From positions 4,278 through 22,136 of the forward strand of contig DKKP01000364.1 in NCBI GenBank assembly GCA_002455335.1: DNA of 17,859 nt, given 5' to 3'. The notes under the pieces are model-generated. The model was not told where the DNA came from, did not search any database, and worked only from the letters and a program-made list of their open reading frames with translations. Both the position numbers and the translations under genes were made by a program. Origin of the DNA: Anaerolineales bacterium UBA6663 (GTDB lineage: Bacteria > Chloroflexota > Anaerolineae > Anaerolineales > UBA6663). The first letter of the stretch is position 1. Every line of letters starts with the position of its first letter. This document shows, piece by piece, positions 1 to 6,222 of this stretch.

Positions 1-628
1 GCCCAAGCACCACGCAGCGGCTGGCCGCCGCGAGCGCCTTCGCCGCCACCTGTGCCTGGGGCGCAGCCGTCAATGCGGCAACCAGCGCGGCGGGTGCCGT
101 CGCGAGCCCGGTCGTCAGCTCACCGGCGCCGAGGGCGGCCGACAGCATCGCGAGCGCCGCCAGCGCCGAGGTGTAGGTCTTTGTGGCCGCGACACTTCGT
201 TCGAGCCCGGCGCACAGGTCGATGACATGATCGGCGCTGGCGGCCAGCGGCGAGCCGGGCGTGTTGGTGAGCGCCACAGTCGGCGCGCCCTGACGACGCG
301 CCGCATCCAGCACGCCCACGATATCGGGCGACTGCCCCGACTGCGAAATGCCGATCACCAGGGTCCTTTGAAGCCTCGGCGCCTGAGGAAAGCGGCTAAA
401 GAGCGACGGCGCGGCGAGCGCCACAACCAGCTGGTTGTGTGCCCCGAGCACGTATTGCGCGTAACGCGCGGCGTTGTCAGACGTGCCACGAGCGGCGATC
501 AGCACATGGTCGATCGATTCCGACCGCATCCGCGCCGCGAGCCGCGCGATCGGCTCGGACTGCTCGACGAGCAGTCGCGCGACAACATCGGGTTGTTGAT
601 GGATCTCTTCCAAGAGCAGCGAAGACAT
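1..628 (-). CDS. SIS-domain sugar-phosphate isomerase/deaminase-like protein (partial, C-terminus off the window)
   Basis: The reading frame starts at the ATG at 626-628 and stays open for 209 codons to the left edge, so the C-terminal part is missing. It resembles the isomerase half of GlmS and AgaS-like SIS proteins, which bind phosphosugars such as glucosamine 6-phosphate in the cytoplasm. Visible landmarks are an N-terminal LEEIHQQP motif (residues 6-13), [14 protein letters not shown] (46-59, equivalent to the GlmS GRGTS motif), the phosphosugar-binding loop [11 protein letters not shown] (93-103), and [14 protein letters not shown] (143-156), which matches the GlmS second conserved block. 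No glutaminase domain precedes it, so it is not a full GlmS. It may be a sugar-phosphate deaminase or an isomerase-like protein; the substrate cannot be told. An AGGTG sequence lies about six bases before the start. It diverges from the TetR gene, suggesting control by that regulator. Confidence 0.88.
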   Translation of the reverse strand, partial: MSSLLLEEIHQQPDVVARLLVEQSEPIARLAARMRSESIDHVLIAARGTSDNAARYAQYVLGAHNQLVVALAAPSLFSRFPQAPRLQRTLVIGISQSGQSPDIVGVLDAARRQGAPTVALTNTPGSPLAASADHVIDLCAGLERSVAATKTYTSALAALAMLSAALGAGELTTGLATAPAALVAALTAAPQAQVAAKALAAASRCVVLG

Positions 629-681
629 ACGGACACCTGTTGGGTTTCACGTCGCCGCAGCCGGCGATTGGCAAGATATGA

Positions 682-710
682 AGTGTACCGGCCGCCGTCC
701 CCGACGTCAA
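682..710 (-). promoter_or_regulatory. Sigma70-like promoter of the SIS-domain gene
   Basis: On the minus strand TTGACG (710-705) and TACACT (687-682) are separated by exactly 17 bp. This is a good match to a housekeeping promoter, with 5 of 6 and 4 of 6 consensus bases. The predicted start of transcription near 675 leaves a leader of about 47 bases before the SIS start codon. The TetR-type operator at 732-750 lies about 20 bp upstream of the -35. Confidence 0.5.
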
Positions 711-731
711 TTGCGCCAACAACCCGATGCT

Positions 732-750
732 ATACTTACAGCATAAGTAT
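732..750. promoter_or_regulatory. TetR-family operator, perfect inverted repeat
   Basis: ATACTTA (732-738) and TAAGTAT (744-750) are perfect reverse complements around the 5-bp spacer CAGCA. Size, AT-rich core in a GC-rich background, and position 45 bp before the divergent TetR gene fit an autoregulatory TetR-family operator. TATACT (731-736) is also a plausible -10 of the TetR gene, so binding would block its own transcription. The associated -35 is weak: TTGCGC at 711-716, only 14 bp away. Confidence 0.65.
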
Positions 751-794
751 GCTTGAGCCGGTGACGCAGCGGCCAATGCTGCGAGGAGAAGACG

Positions 795-1460
795 ATGCCG
801 CGCCCGCGAAAGCCATTGACCCGGGACGTGATCCTGACAGCCGCCTTACGGATCGTGGATGAAGAGGGCCTCGAGGCGCTCTCGATGCGGCGGGTCGCCA
901 CGGCGGTGGGCGTGGAGGCCATGTCGCTCTACAACCACGTCAACGACAAGCAAGACCTGCTCAACGGTCTGGCGGATCTGGTGCTCGCCGGGATCACGCC
1001 GCCCGATCCCTCCCGGCGCTGGGATCGACGGCTCGAGGCGATCGCAATCGGGCTATACGAAGCGCTGATCACGCATCCCGCCCTGGTCGTGGTCCTCGCC
1101 TCCGAGCAGGGTCGGCCGACGGATCTCAAGGTGCTGCAGGGCATGGACGGCATCCTCGCCGCGCTGGCCGAATCGGGGCTGAGCCCGCGCCGCCAGGTGA
1201 GCGCGTATCGCGGGCTGCTGGCGCTTTGCCTGGGGTTCGTGCTCACGCATACGCTTGGCCTGACAGCGACCAAATCCGAGGCCCTCACGACCTGGGCAGC
1301 CTGGGACCCTGGGCAATGGGATCCCAAGACGCTGCCGAACCTCGCGCGGCTGGCCCCGCAGTTTCAGAAGACGCACGCAGACGACGATTTCCGCTTCATG
1401 CTGGAAGCTTACCTCGAGACTCTGCGGCGGGCGACGACGGGCCGAGCACGGCGACGTTGA
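795..1460 (+). CDS. TetR/AcrR family transcriptional regulator (TetR_C-type ligand domain)
   Basis: A 221-residue protein of normal TetR-family length. The N-terminal DNA-binding domain spans about residues 8-55 and carries the typical helix-turn-helix LSMRRVATAVGVEAMSLYNHV (29-49), preceded by a helix with VDEEGLEALS. The rest is helical, with the feel of the class-B TetR ligand-binding and dimerisation domain (residues about 75-210). Proteins of this sort are repressors released by a small ligand. A GAGGAGA Shine-Dalgarno sits just upstream of the ATG. The upstream inverted repeat at 732-750 suggests autorepression and perhaps control of the divergent SIS gene. No efflux gene lies next to it, so the regulated target and ligand are unknown. 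The C-terminus ends in an arginine-rich tail and the stop codon is only 11 bp from the end of the convergent gene. Confidence 0.9.
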   Translation: MPRPRKPLTRDVILTAALRIVDEEGLEALSMRRVATAVGVEAMSLYNHVNDKQDLLNGLADLVLAGITPPDPSRRWDRRLEAIAIGLYEALITHPALVVVLASEQGRPTDLKVLQGMDGILAALAESGLSPRRQVSAYRGLLALCLGFVLTHTLGLTATKSEALTTWAAWDPGQWDPKTLPNLARLAPQFQKTHADDDFRFMLEAYLETLRRATTGRARRR

Positions 1461-1471
1461 GGCGTACGCCG

Positions 1472-2101
1472 CTACGAGAGCTCGGTTGACGGGACCGCCG
1501 GCGCAGGATTGGGTTCCGGACCGGCCGCCAGCGCCCGTAGTAGCGCTGCGTAACTCGCCGTCAGGGCGAGCACCTCCTGATCGAGCAGCGCGCTGGGTTC
1601 CGGCATGCCATCGCGCACCCAGCGATCCGAGCGCAAGATACCGTAAGCGCGCCGACGCGCGGCCTCAAGCACCTGCTCGCGCTCCAGGCCATAAACCTCT
1701 GCCAGCCAATCGGCCAGCGCGTCGCTCAAAGGCGCGAAGTCATCGGCGGCGAAGTGGTCGCGATGGATCTGCCACCAACGCACATCGAGCCGGGCGGCCC
1801 GGTCGACGTCGATCCGGCTCCCGCGACGCGCATTGAGGAAGGCGTAGAAACGGCGCATGGAGTGCTCGGCCTGACGGGGATTGTTCTTCGGAAAGGTCGC
1901 AAAGGCGATCTCGGCGCGCGCGATGAGATACGCCGCGTGCAGGGCGTCGAGCCCGGTGAAGCCAAAGGCCTCGCGCACCAGAGCGATCGACACGCGCAAT
2001 AGCGTGAACCACTGGCGTCGGTAGTAGGCCAGATAATTCGCCCGTTCGAGATGAGCCACACGCGCCGGATCAAAACGGTGGAACCAGGTTTTGTTGATCA
2101 T
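1472..2101 (-). CDS. Conserved-looking hypothetical protein, 209 residues, family not recognised
   Basis: I do not recognise this protein. The ATG at 2099-2101 has a TGAGG Shine-Dalgarno 8 bases upstream, and base composition matches the neighbours, so it is probably real. It appears largely helical and cytoplasmic, without a signal peptide or a clear membrane segment. Notable are a tyrosine/arginine-rich N-terminus (YLAYYRRQW, 23-31), a cluster RWWQIHRDHF (108-117) with two histidines, and an arginine-rich segment (RRRAYGILRSDRW, 149-161). The last 20 residues are proline-rich and probably disordered. It is the last gene of the minus-strand set beginning at 3641, 40 bp after the NTF2-like gene, so it may share that transcript. 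A metal or cofactor role for the aromatic/histidine cluster is a guess only. Confidence 0.65.
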   Translation of the reverse strand: MINKTWFHRFDPARVAHLERANYLAYYRRQWFTLLRVSIALVREAFGFTGLDALHAAYLIARAEIAFATFPKNNPRQAEHSMRRFYAFLNARRGSRIDVDRAARLDVRWWQIHRDHFAADDFAPLSDALADWLAEVYGLEREQVLEAARRRAYGILRSDRWVRDGMPEPSALLDQEVLALTASYAALLRALAAGPEPNPAPAVPSTELS

Positions 2102-2141
2102 CGACCGACCTCAGTGCGCCTCGACCTTCGAGCGCCGTAGG

Positions 2142-2543
2142 CTATTCAGGCCCGGAGGCCAAAACATCCGCGATCACCTGATCCCAATCGGGGCCCTCGA
2201 GCGGCTGCGCCTCGGTGAAGACACGCAGACGCGCGATCCGGTCGTCGCGCAGGCTCAGGATCATCACACCACCGCCACGGTAGCTCGAGCCACCGGTAAA
2301 GGCCCATTCGGTCCAGATCCCATCATCCGTGACGGCGTGTCGAATCAGCCGGGCCGTCAGATCAGGCACGGCGGCAAAAGTCAGCGCCCAGCGTCTACAG
2401 ATCGCTTCGCGACCGATGGCGTTGCGCTCGGGATGTGCGGGATGCTCACTGATCGCGTCGCTGTGCAAGCAATCCGCAAGCGCGGCGAGATCGTGGGTGT
2501 TCCAGGAGGAGAGGAGGCGGTCGACGATCGGCGATATCGGCAT
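2142..2543 (-). CDS. NTF2-like / SnoaL-like small protein
   Basis: A 133-residue protein of the cone-shaped NTF2-like superfamily, which includes SnoaL polyketide cyclases, limonene-epoxide hydrolase and many small-molecule-binding proteins. The typical start is present: a helix VDRLLSSWNTHDLAALADCLHSDA (residues 7-30), followed by GREAICRRWALTFAAVPDL (44-62) and a strand-rich C-terminal half with GGGVMILSLRDDRIARLRVF (90-109). A very good GAGGAGGA Shine-Dalgarno precedes the ATG. It follows the SRPBCC gene by 22 bp. Its WNTHD motif is shared with the other NTF2-like gene of the cluster (3147-3641), so the two are related though divergent. Whether it is an enzyme cannot be decided from sequence; no catalytic set stands out. 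Confidence 0.85.
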   Translation of the reverse strand: MPISPIVDRLLSSWNTHDLAALADCLHSDAISEHPAHPERNAIGREAICRRWALTFAAVPDLTARLIRHAVTDDGIWTEWAFTGGSSYRGGGVMILSLRDDRIARLRVFTEAQPLEGPDWDQVIADVLASGPE

Positions 2544-2565
2544 CGGATCCTCCTCACAGCGACGC

Positions 2566-3144
2566 TCAGCGCGCCGGCTGAACCCGGGATAGCCTGGGTC
2601 GGTCGGGCAACCAGGTCGCGAAGGTCGGCCCGGGCGGCGACGGGATGTTGGCCAACGCTTCAGGCGTGGCCGCTTGTCGGCGCGCGAGCTCGAGCTTGAG
2701 GCTGGTCTCGCCCATGCGCATCGCCCACCGATGGTTGGCGGAGAAGATCGGTTTGAAGATGAACGACAGGTCGCGCAGCAGCGGCCTGGTCACCTCGATC
2801 CGCCAGTCGTACGTGATCAGCACCTCGGCCCCGATCTGTTCGAAGCGCCAGACGCCTCGGCCGACGAAGTCGCCTGTGGCCTGCAGGCTGAAGCCACGTG
2901 GGGCATCGGCCTCGGTCACCGTGAATGACCAGCGCAGCGTGTAGGGCAACCAGCCCTTGGTGAACAGCCCGATCCGACGCCCCAGACCGGTCGGCCCGCC
3001 GGGAGCGAGCTCTTCTACGGCGAGGTAGACCGAGGGCCACCAGCGCGGCAGAGACAGCGCGTCGCCCAAGATCGCGGCGACGTCGTCGCGCGAGCCGACC
3101 ACGCGCCAGGTGGTGATGAAGTGATAGTCGCTCGAACGTCCCAT
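2566..3144 (-). CDS. SRPBCC (START/Bet v1-like) superfamily protein
   Basis: A 192-residue protein with the pattern of polyketide cyclase/dehydrase-like SRPBCC proteins, which fold around a deep hydrophobic pocket for lipids, polyketides or hormones. Landmarks are the N-terminal strand FITTWRVVGSRDDVAAILGD (9-28), a tryptophan-rich SLPRWWPSVYL (31-41), the RWSFTVTEADAPRGFSLQATGDF strand pair (71-93), VWRFEQIGAEVLITYDWRIE (98-117) and a long C-terminal helix (134-157). The frame is open upstream to 3708, but that extension lies antiphase over a real NTF2-like gene. I chose the ATG at 3142-3144, two bases after that gene's stop, with a CGGAG Shine-Dalgarno nine bases upstream. Its close coupling to the upstream gene indicates translation from one mRNA. 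The ligand is unknown. Confidence 0.85.
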   Translation of the reverse strand: MGRSSDYHFITTWRVVGSRDDVAAILGDALSLPRWWPSVYLAVEELAPGGPTGLGRRIGLFTKGWLPYTLRWSFTVTEADAPRGFSLQATGDFVGRGVWRFEQIGAEVLITYDWRIEVTRPLLRDLSFIFKPIFSANHRWAMRMGETSLKLELARRQAATPEALANIPSPPGPTFATWLPDRPRLSRVQPAR

Positions 3145-3146
3145 GT

Positions 3147-3641
3147 CTACAGCTCCGGGAGAAGGCCCATGCAGCGCAACAGGCCGGCCAGATCCCAGAT
3201 ACGCGTCGCGCGCCGGATCAGGCCCTCGCGGATCGTCAGGATCGTGGTGCCGCGGACCGAGGTCGAGCGGCCGGTCGGCGGGATGTTCATGAAGGTGCCG
3301 CGGTGCGTGCCGGTCAACGTCCAGACAAGCACCACGGTGTCGCCATCGGTGGCGTGCGAATCCACCACCACCTTGAGGTCGGGGAAGGCGCGCAGGTAAT
3401 ACAGCGTGAGACGCCGGATGGCCTCGGGGCCTTGCTGGGGCTCGGCCAGGCCGATGTCGTCGCCGACGAAGTCTGGCCCGTAGCAGGCCGCAACAGCGCG
3501 CGCATCGTGGGTGTTCCAGGCCTCCATCAGGGCGAGCGCCAGACGCCGATTCATCTCGGTCACCGCGATCGCGTCGGTGTCCGATGCCGTCGCCTCGCCG
3601 CTCGAGACAGGGGCCAAATGCGATCCGTCCAAGGATTCCAC
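3147..3641 (-). CDS. NTF2-like / SnoaL-type ester cyclase family protein
   Basis: A 164-residue protein with GTG start. The NTF2-like domain covers about residues 30-162: helix RRLALALMEAWNTHDARAVA (32-51), GPEAIRRLTLYYLRAFPDL (71-89), VLVWTLTGTHRGTFMNIPPT (104-123) and ILTIREGLIRRATRIWD (134-150). The F-P-D-L and G-T-H-x-G-x-F-x-x-I-P-P-T-G signatures are those of the SnoaL-like ester cyclase group. In characterised relatives such proteins catalyse aldol-type ring closure, but most members have no known substrate. The first 29 residues are low-complexity, so an ATG at 3552-3554 is a possible alternative start, though it lacks a good Shine-Dalgarno. It is probably the first gene of the cluster, with a promoter at 3682-3708. 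Confidence 0.82.
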   Translation of the reverse strand: MESLDGSHLAPVSSGEATASDTDAIAVTEMNRRLALALMEAWNTHDARAVAACYGPDFVGDDIGLAEPQQGPEAIRRLTLYYLRAFPDLKVVVDSHATDGDTVVLVWTLTGTHRGTFMNIPPTGRSTSVRGTTILTIREGLIRRATRIWDLAGLLRCMGLLPEL

Positions 3642-3681
3642 TCCGTGCTTTCTCAGCGCCCGCGGCGCCGAACCTGTCGTC

Positions 3682-3708
3682 AGAATACGGCACCGGGGAG
3701 CATGTCAC
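3682..3708 (-). promoter_or_regulatory. Probable promoter of the NTF2/SRPBCC cluster
   Basis: On the minus strand GTGACA (3708-3703; 5 of 6 to the -35 consensus) and TATTCT (3687-3682; 4 of 6 to the -10) are separated by 15 bp, shorter than ideal. Suboptimal spacing together with the direct repeats touching the -35 suggests a promoter that needs an activator. It ends about 40 bp before the GTG start at 3641. Confidence 0.4.
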
Positions 3709-3739
3709 CAGATCAATCGATGCTCAATGAATGCTCAAT
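3709..3739 (-). promoter_or_regulatory. Three direct repeats with 11-bp period, putative activator site
   Basis: On the plus strand ATGCTCAAT occurs at 3720-3728 and again at 3731-3739, exactly 11 bp apart. A partial third copy sharing TCAAT lies at 3709-3717, also in register. On the minus strand these read ATTGAGCAT, ATTGAGCAT, ATTGATCTG and abut the -35 box. Direct repeats at one helical turn are what OmpR/PhoB and SARP winged-helix regulators bind. The regulator is not identified here. Confidence 0.5.
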
Positions 3740-3761
3740 CCGGTCGATTTCGCCGCCAAGA

Positions 3762-5846
3762 TCATGCGGCGCCCAGCTCCTGTTGCCAGAGCCACTCGGT
3801 GAGCCGGGCTACGCCGGCCTTCAAATGGCGTCGGTAGGTGCTGAAGGGTAGATCGAGCCGCTCGGCGGCCTGTTCCTGAGTGATGGTCGACCCGAAATAC
3901 GTGGCTTCGAGCGCGCGATAGAGCCGGGTATCGCGCGGCGAGGCGAGGAGCGTCTCGGCCGTGCTCCGCAGCAAGTCGGCCAGGGCCCGAGAGCGGGCCA
4001 GCTCGTCGCTGGCGGGCCAACAGCGACCCAACACAAGCCGCGAGCGCAAGAGGGGATTGCCGCGGAGCAGATCCGGCGCCGTGCTGTCGCGCAGTGCGGC
4101 GCGCACGGCCTGGGCGAAGTCGTCGGCGCTGAGCACCAGAAGCGGAGCGGTCGGCGCCTCAACCGTCGGGGCCACGGCCATGGGCGCCGTCTCCCGCTCG
4201 GCCAGCAGCGTCAGCCAGGCGGTCGGTGGCCGCAATCGCCAGTCATGGCCGAAGACCCCGAAGCGTCGTCCGTCGATCGTGAAATCGGCCTCGGGCAATC
4301 GGGCCAGATCCGCATAGGCAAACACCGTCGCCCACAGATCGGGCTGCGCGCAGGCGAAGAAGTGATAGGCCAGTTGCGGCGTGGTCAGATAGTGGCGCAC
4401 GGCCACGACAAACAGCAGGCTCTGAACCGCCGACACGGCCTGGTAACTGTCGCGGGCCAGCCAGGTGCGATAGCACGTGGCCGTCTCACCACCGCGCAAG
4501 GGCGCGTGACGCTCGAGATGACGCCAGGCCGCGGCGGTGGCCGGGTCAGCCCCGCGATCGGCCGGTGTCGCGGACCCCAGATCCACGCCGAGCAAGGCCC
4601 CGACGACCGCGTCCTCCGAATCCCGGACCACACAGGCGCCGGCGGGTTGCCGCTCGAGCCAGAACGATACCCACTCTGCCGCGGCAGCGCCCTCATGCTG
4701 GCCGACGAGCGCCACCACGGCGGCGTGATCGGCCTGACTGTACGGCTCAGCGCGGAGCGACGACGCCGAGCCCCAGGCGAACATCGGCCGAACCACGGCG
4801 TTATCACGATGCAGATAGATCAAATCGAACAGGGCCTGTTGCTGGGCGGCGCCCGTGCTGCTGTGTATCCGCGCGATGTAATCCTGACGCGCGCGTCGAT
4901 GCAATTCCTTGTACCAATCGGGATGGCGCCAGCGCAGATCGCGGCCCAGGGTCTCGCGGGTCAGGTCATGGGGCATCAGGCCATCGGGCCCGCTTTCAAT
5001 GAACGAGAGATCGCGCAGCCAGGTGAAGAGATCATGCGCGTCGACCGTGCCCAACATCGTCGCCAGGAGGCCCTCGGTCAGTGTGCGCACCAGGCTGCAC
5101 GCTTCGAGCGCGGCCCGGTGCGCCGGGCCGGGCACCTTCTGGATGAAGCGCTCGAGCAGGACGCGGATCACATCCAGCGTGTCCTCGGGCTGGAACGCCT
5201 GCCCAGGGCGCTGCCTGTTGACATCGGCCACCAACGAGAGCGCCAGAGGGTGACCATGGGTGAACTCCAGCACAGTCGGCCACTGTGCTTCGGGCAGGCC
5301 CTGATTGGTGAGGAAGATCCGGCCCTCCTCGGGGCTGAGGTTGCGCAGCGGGATCACGCGGGTCAGCGCCTGCCAGCCCGGGTCGGCGCGCCAGGCCGGG
5401 GAGAGCGGCCCTTGCCCGGCCGCGGCGATCAGGACGGCTTCGGGCAGCTCGGGCAGAAAGCTCTCCCGAAGCCAGGTATCGATCGGCTCCAGCCGGTCAT
5501 AGCCGTCGATCAACAACACATGCCGGCCCTGCAACAGCGCTTCAGCCACTGGCGCATCGCCGATCACGTCGAGGCTGCGCCGCAATGCCTGCAGGAAGGG
5601 CTCAGGCGCCGGCTCGATCTGCCGCGTATCGAGCCAATGGGCGTGCACGCCGGCCTCCTGACAGAGGCGCGAAAACTCACCCAGGAGCGTCGTCTTGCCG
5701 ACGCCGCCGGGACCGTAGATGTAGATCAGTTGAAAGGACGGGTGGGATGTCTCAAGCGCCGACTGCCACAGGGCCAATTCGGCCGCGCGTCCGACGAATC
5801 GGCGCTGTCTCGCTGCGGAGAGTCGATCAGCCAGACGAGCAGTCAT
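3762..5846 (-). CDS. STAND-type ATPase with GNAT-like middle region and C-terminal sigma-region-4-like HTH
   Basis: A 694-residue multidomain protein, probably a cytoplasmic signalling or transcription regulator. The N-terminal P-loop ATPase has Walker A GPGGVGKT (45-52), Walker B HVLLIDGYDRL (109-119), and the STAND-type GHPLAL motif (198-203); the helical extension runs to about residue 345. Residues about 365-550 look like an acetyltransferase (GNAT)-type fold: a helix with AAAAEWVSFWLERQ, CVVRDSEDAVVGALLGVDL (405-423), and a conserved-looking HDWRLRPPTAWL stretch (534-545). I see no canonical Q/R-x-x-G-x-G acetyl-CoA loop, so activity is doubtful. The C-terminus ITQEQAAERLDLPFSTYRRH (655-674) is an HTH like sigma region 4. 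The start ATG has a weak Shine-Dalgarno; a TATAAT box lies 37 bp upstream. The domain order recalls Chloroflexota proteins, from memory. A position just upstream of the NTF2/SRPBCC cluster makes it a candidate regulator. Confidence 0.8.
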   Translation of the reverse strand: MTARLADRLSAARQRRFVGRAAELALWQSALETSHPSFQLIYIYGPGGVGKTTLLGEFSRLCQEAGVHAHWLDTRQIEPAPEPFLQALRRSLDVIGDAPVAEALLQGRHVLLIDGYDRLEPIDTWLRESFLPELPEAVLIAAAGQGPLSPAWRADPGWQALTRVIPLRNLSPEEGRIFLTNQGLPEAQWPTVLEFTHGHPLALSLVADVNRQRPGQAFQPEDTLDVIRVLLERFIQKVPGPAHRAALEACSLVRTLTEGLLATMLGTVDAHDLFTWLRDLSFIESGPDGLMPHDLTRETLGRDLRWRHPDWYKELHRRARQDYIARIHSSTGAAQQQALFDLIYLHRDNAVVRPMFAWGSASSLRAEPYSQADHAAVVALVGQHEGAAAAEWVSFWLERQPAGACVVRDSEDAVVGALLGVDLGSATPADRGADPATAAAWRHLERHAPLRGGETATCYRTWLARDSYQAVSAVQSLLFVVAVRHYLTTPQLAYHFFACAQPDLWATVFAYADLARLPEADFTIDGRRFGVFGHDWRLRPPTAWLTLLAERETAPMAVAPTVEAPTAPLLVLSADDFAQAVRAALRDSTAPDLLRGNPLLRSRLVLGRCWPASDELARSRALADLLRSTAETLLASPRDTRLYRALEATYFGSTITQEQAAERLDLPFSTYRRHLKAGVARLTEWLWQQELGAA

Positions 5847-5882
5847 GGCGGGCAGACCCGTAACTGGGGCTAATTTCGGATC

Positions 5883-5888
5883 ATTATA
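5883..5888 (-). promoter_or_regulatory. Consensus -10 box upstream of the STAND ATPase gene
   Basis: The minus strand reads a perfect TATAAT at 5888-5883, standing out in this GC-rich sequence. Transcription would start near 5876, leaving a 5' leader of about 30 bases. No convincing -35 is seen at 16-18 bp, nor an extended -10 TG. Confidence 0.4.
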
Positions 5889-6222
5889 CTCTCATTTCAG
5901 GGCGTGCCGTCTTCGTGAGGCTTGCTGTGTGCACGGGCAGGTTGAGGCTGTTGGCAAACTCGGGCGGCCGCCGACGCGTCACCAGCCGAACCCCACCCGC
6001 GCCGCCAGGAGGATCGCGAGGTGTCAGGCGGCTCAAAACCCAGGCCCGATCTGGTACACGGATGTCACGGATCACGGCGGATGCCACGGAAACGGCGTAG
6101 AAACACTCCGTGCCATCCGTGATCATCCGCGTGCTCCGTGTACACGTCTGGACACCGGCTGGCCGACTGTCAACGCGTGCTTGCACGTGGTGCACGGCGA
6201 CAGGCTGGCTGCCTTCACACAG
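5889..6222. other. Noncoding region between the STAND ATPase gene and the EamA gene
   Basis: No convincing gene is seen. Small frames exist on both strands, but they cross the palindromic repeat at 6053-6146, have no Shine-Dalgarno, and show arginine/proline-rich out-of-frame composition. A TTGACA sits at 6173-6168 on the minus strand, but nothing like a -10 follows at a proper distance. No clear terminator was found after the EamA gene. Confidence 0.6.
6053..6146. repeat. Quasi-palindromic REP/MITE-like element made of CACGGAT words
   Basis: The 94-bp block starts with GTACACGGA (6054-6062) and ends with its near mirror image TCCGTGTAC (6135-6143). The left half carries CACGGAT, CACGG, CGGAT and CCACGGA on the plus strand; the right half carries the complementary CTCCGTG, ATCCGTGAT and ATCCGCG. 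The central AACGGCGTAGAAAC (about 6090-6104) would form the loop of an imperfect hairpin. There is no open reading frame or transposase. I recall ATCCGTGTCATCCGTG-type repeats being scattered through many environmental bacterial genomes; copy number in this genome cannot be judged from one window. Confidence 0.6.

Noticed and set aside
3145..3708. Upstream extension of the SRPBCC frame giving a 380-residue protein
   Set aside because: It runs out of phase through the whole NTF2-like gene at 3147-3641, has arginine/proline-rich composition with no recognisable domain, and a well-placed ATG with Shine-Dalgarno exists at 3144.
4245..5873. 542-residue plus-strand frame antisense to the STAND ATPase
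   Set aside because: Shadow of a high-GC gene: arginine, glutamine and glycine-rich translation, no domain, while the minus-strand frame has intact ATPase motifs.
5884..6195. 103-residue minus-strand frame in the gap before the STAND ATPase
   Set aside because: It spans the CACGGAT palindromic repeat and the TATAAT promoter box, with no Shine-Dalgarno and no family resemblance.
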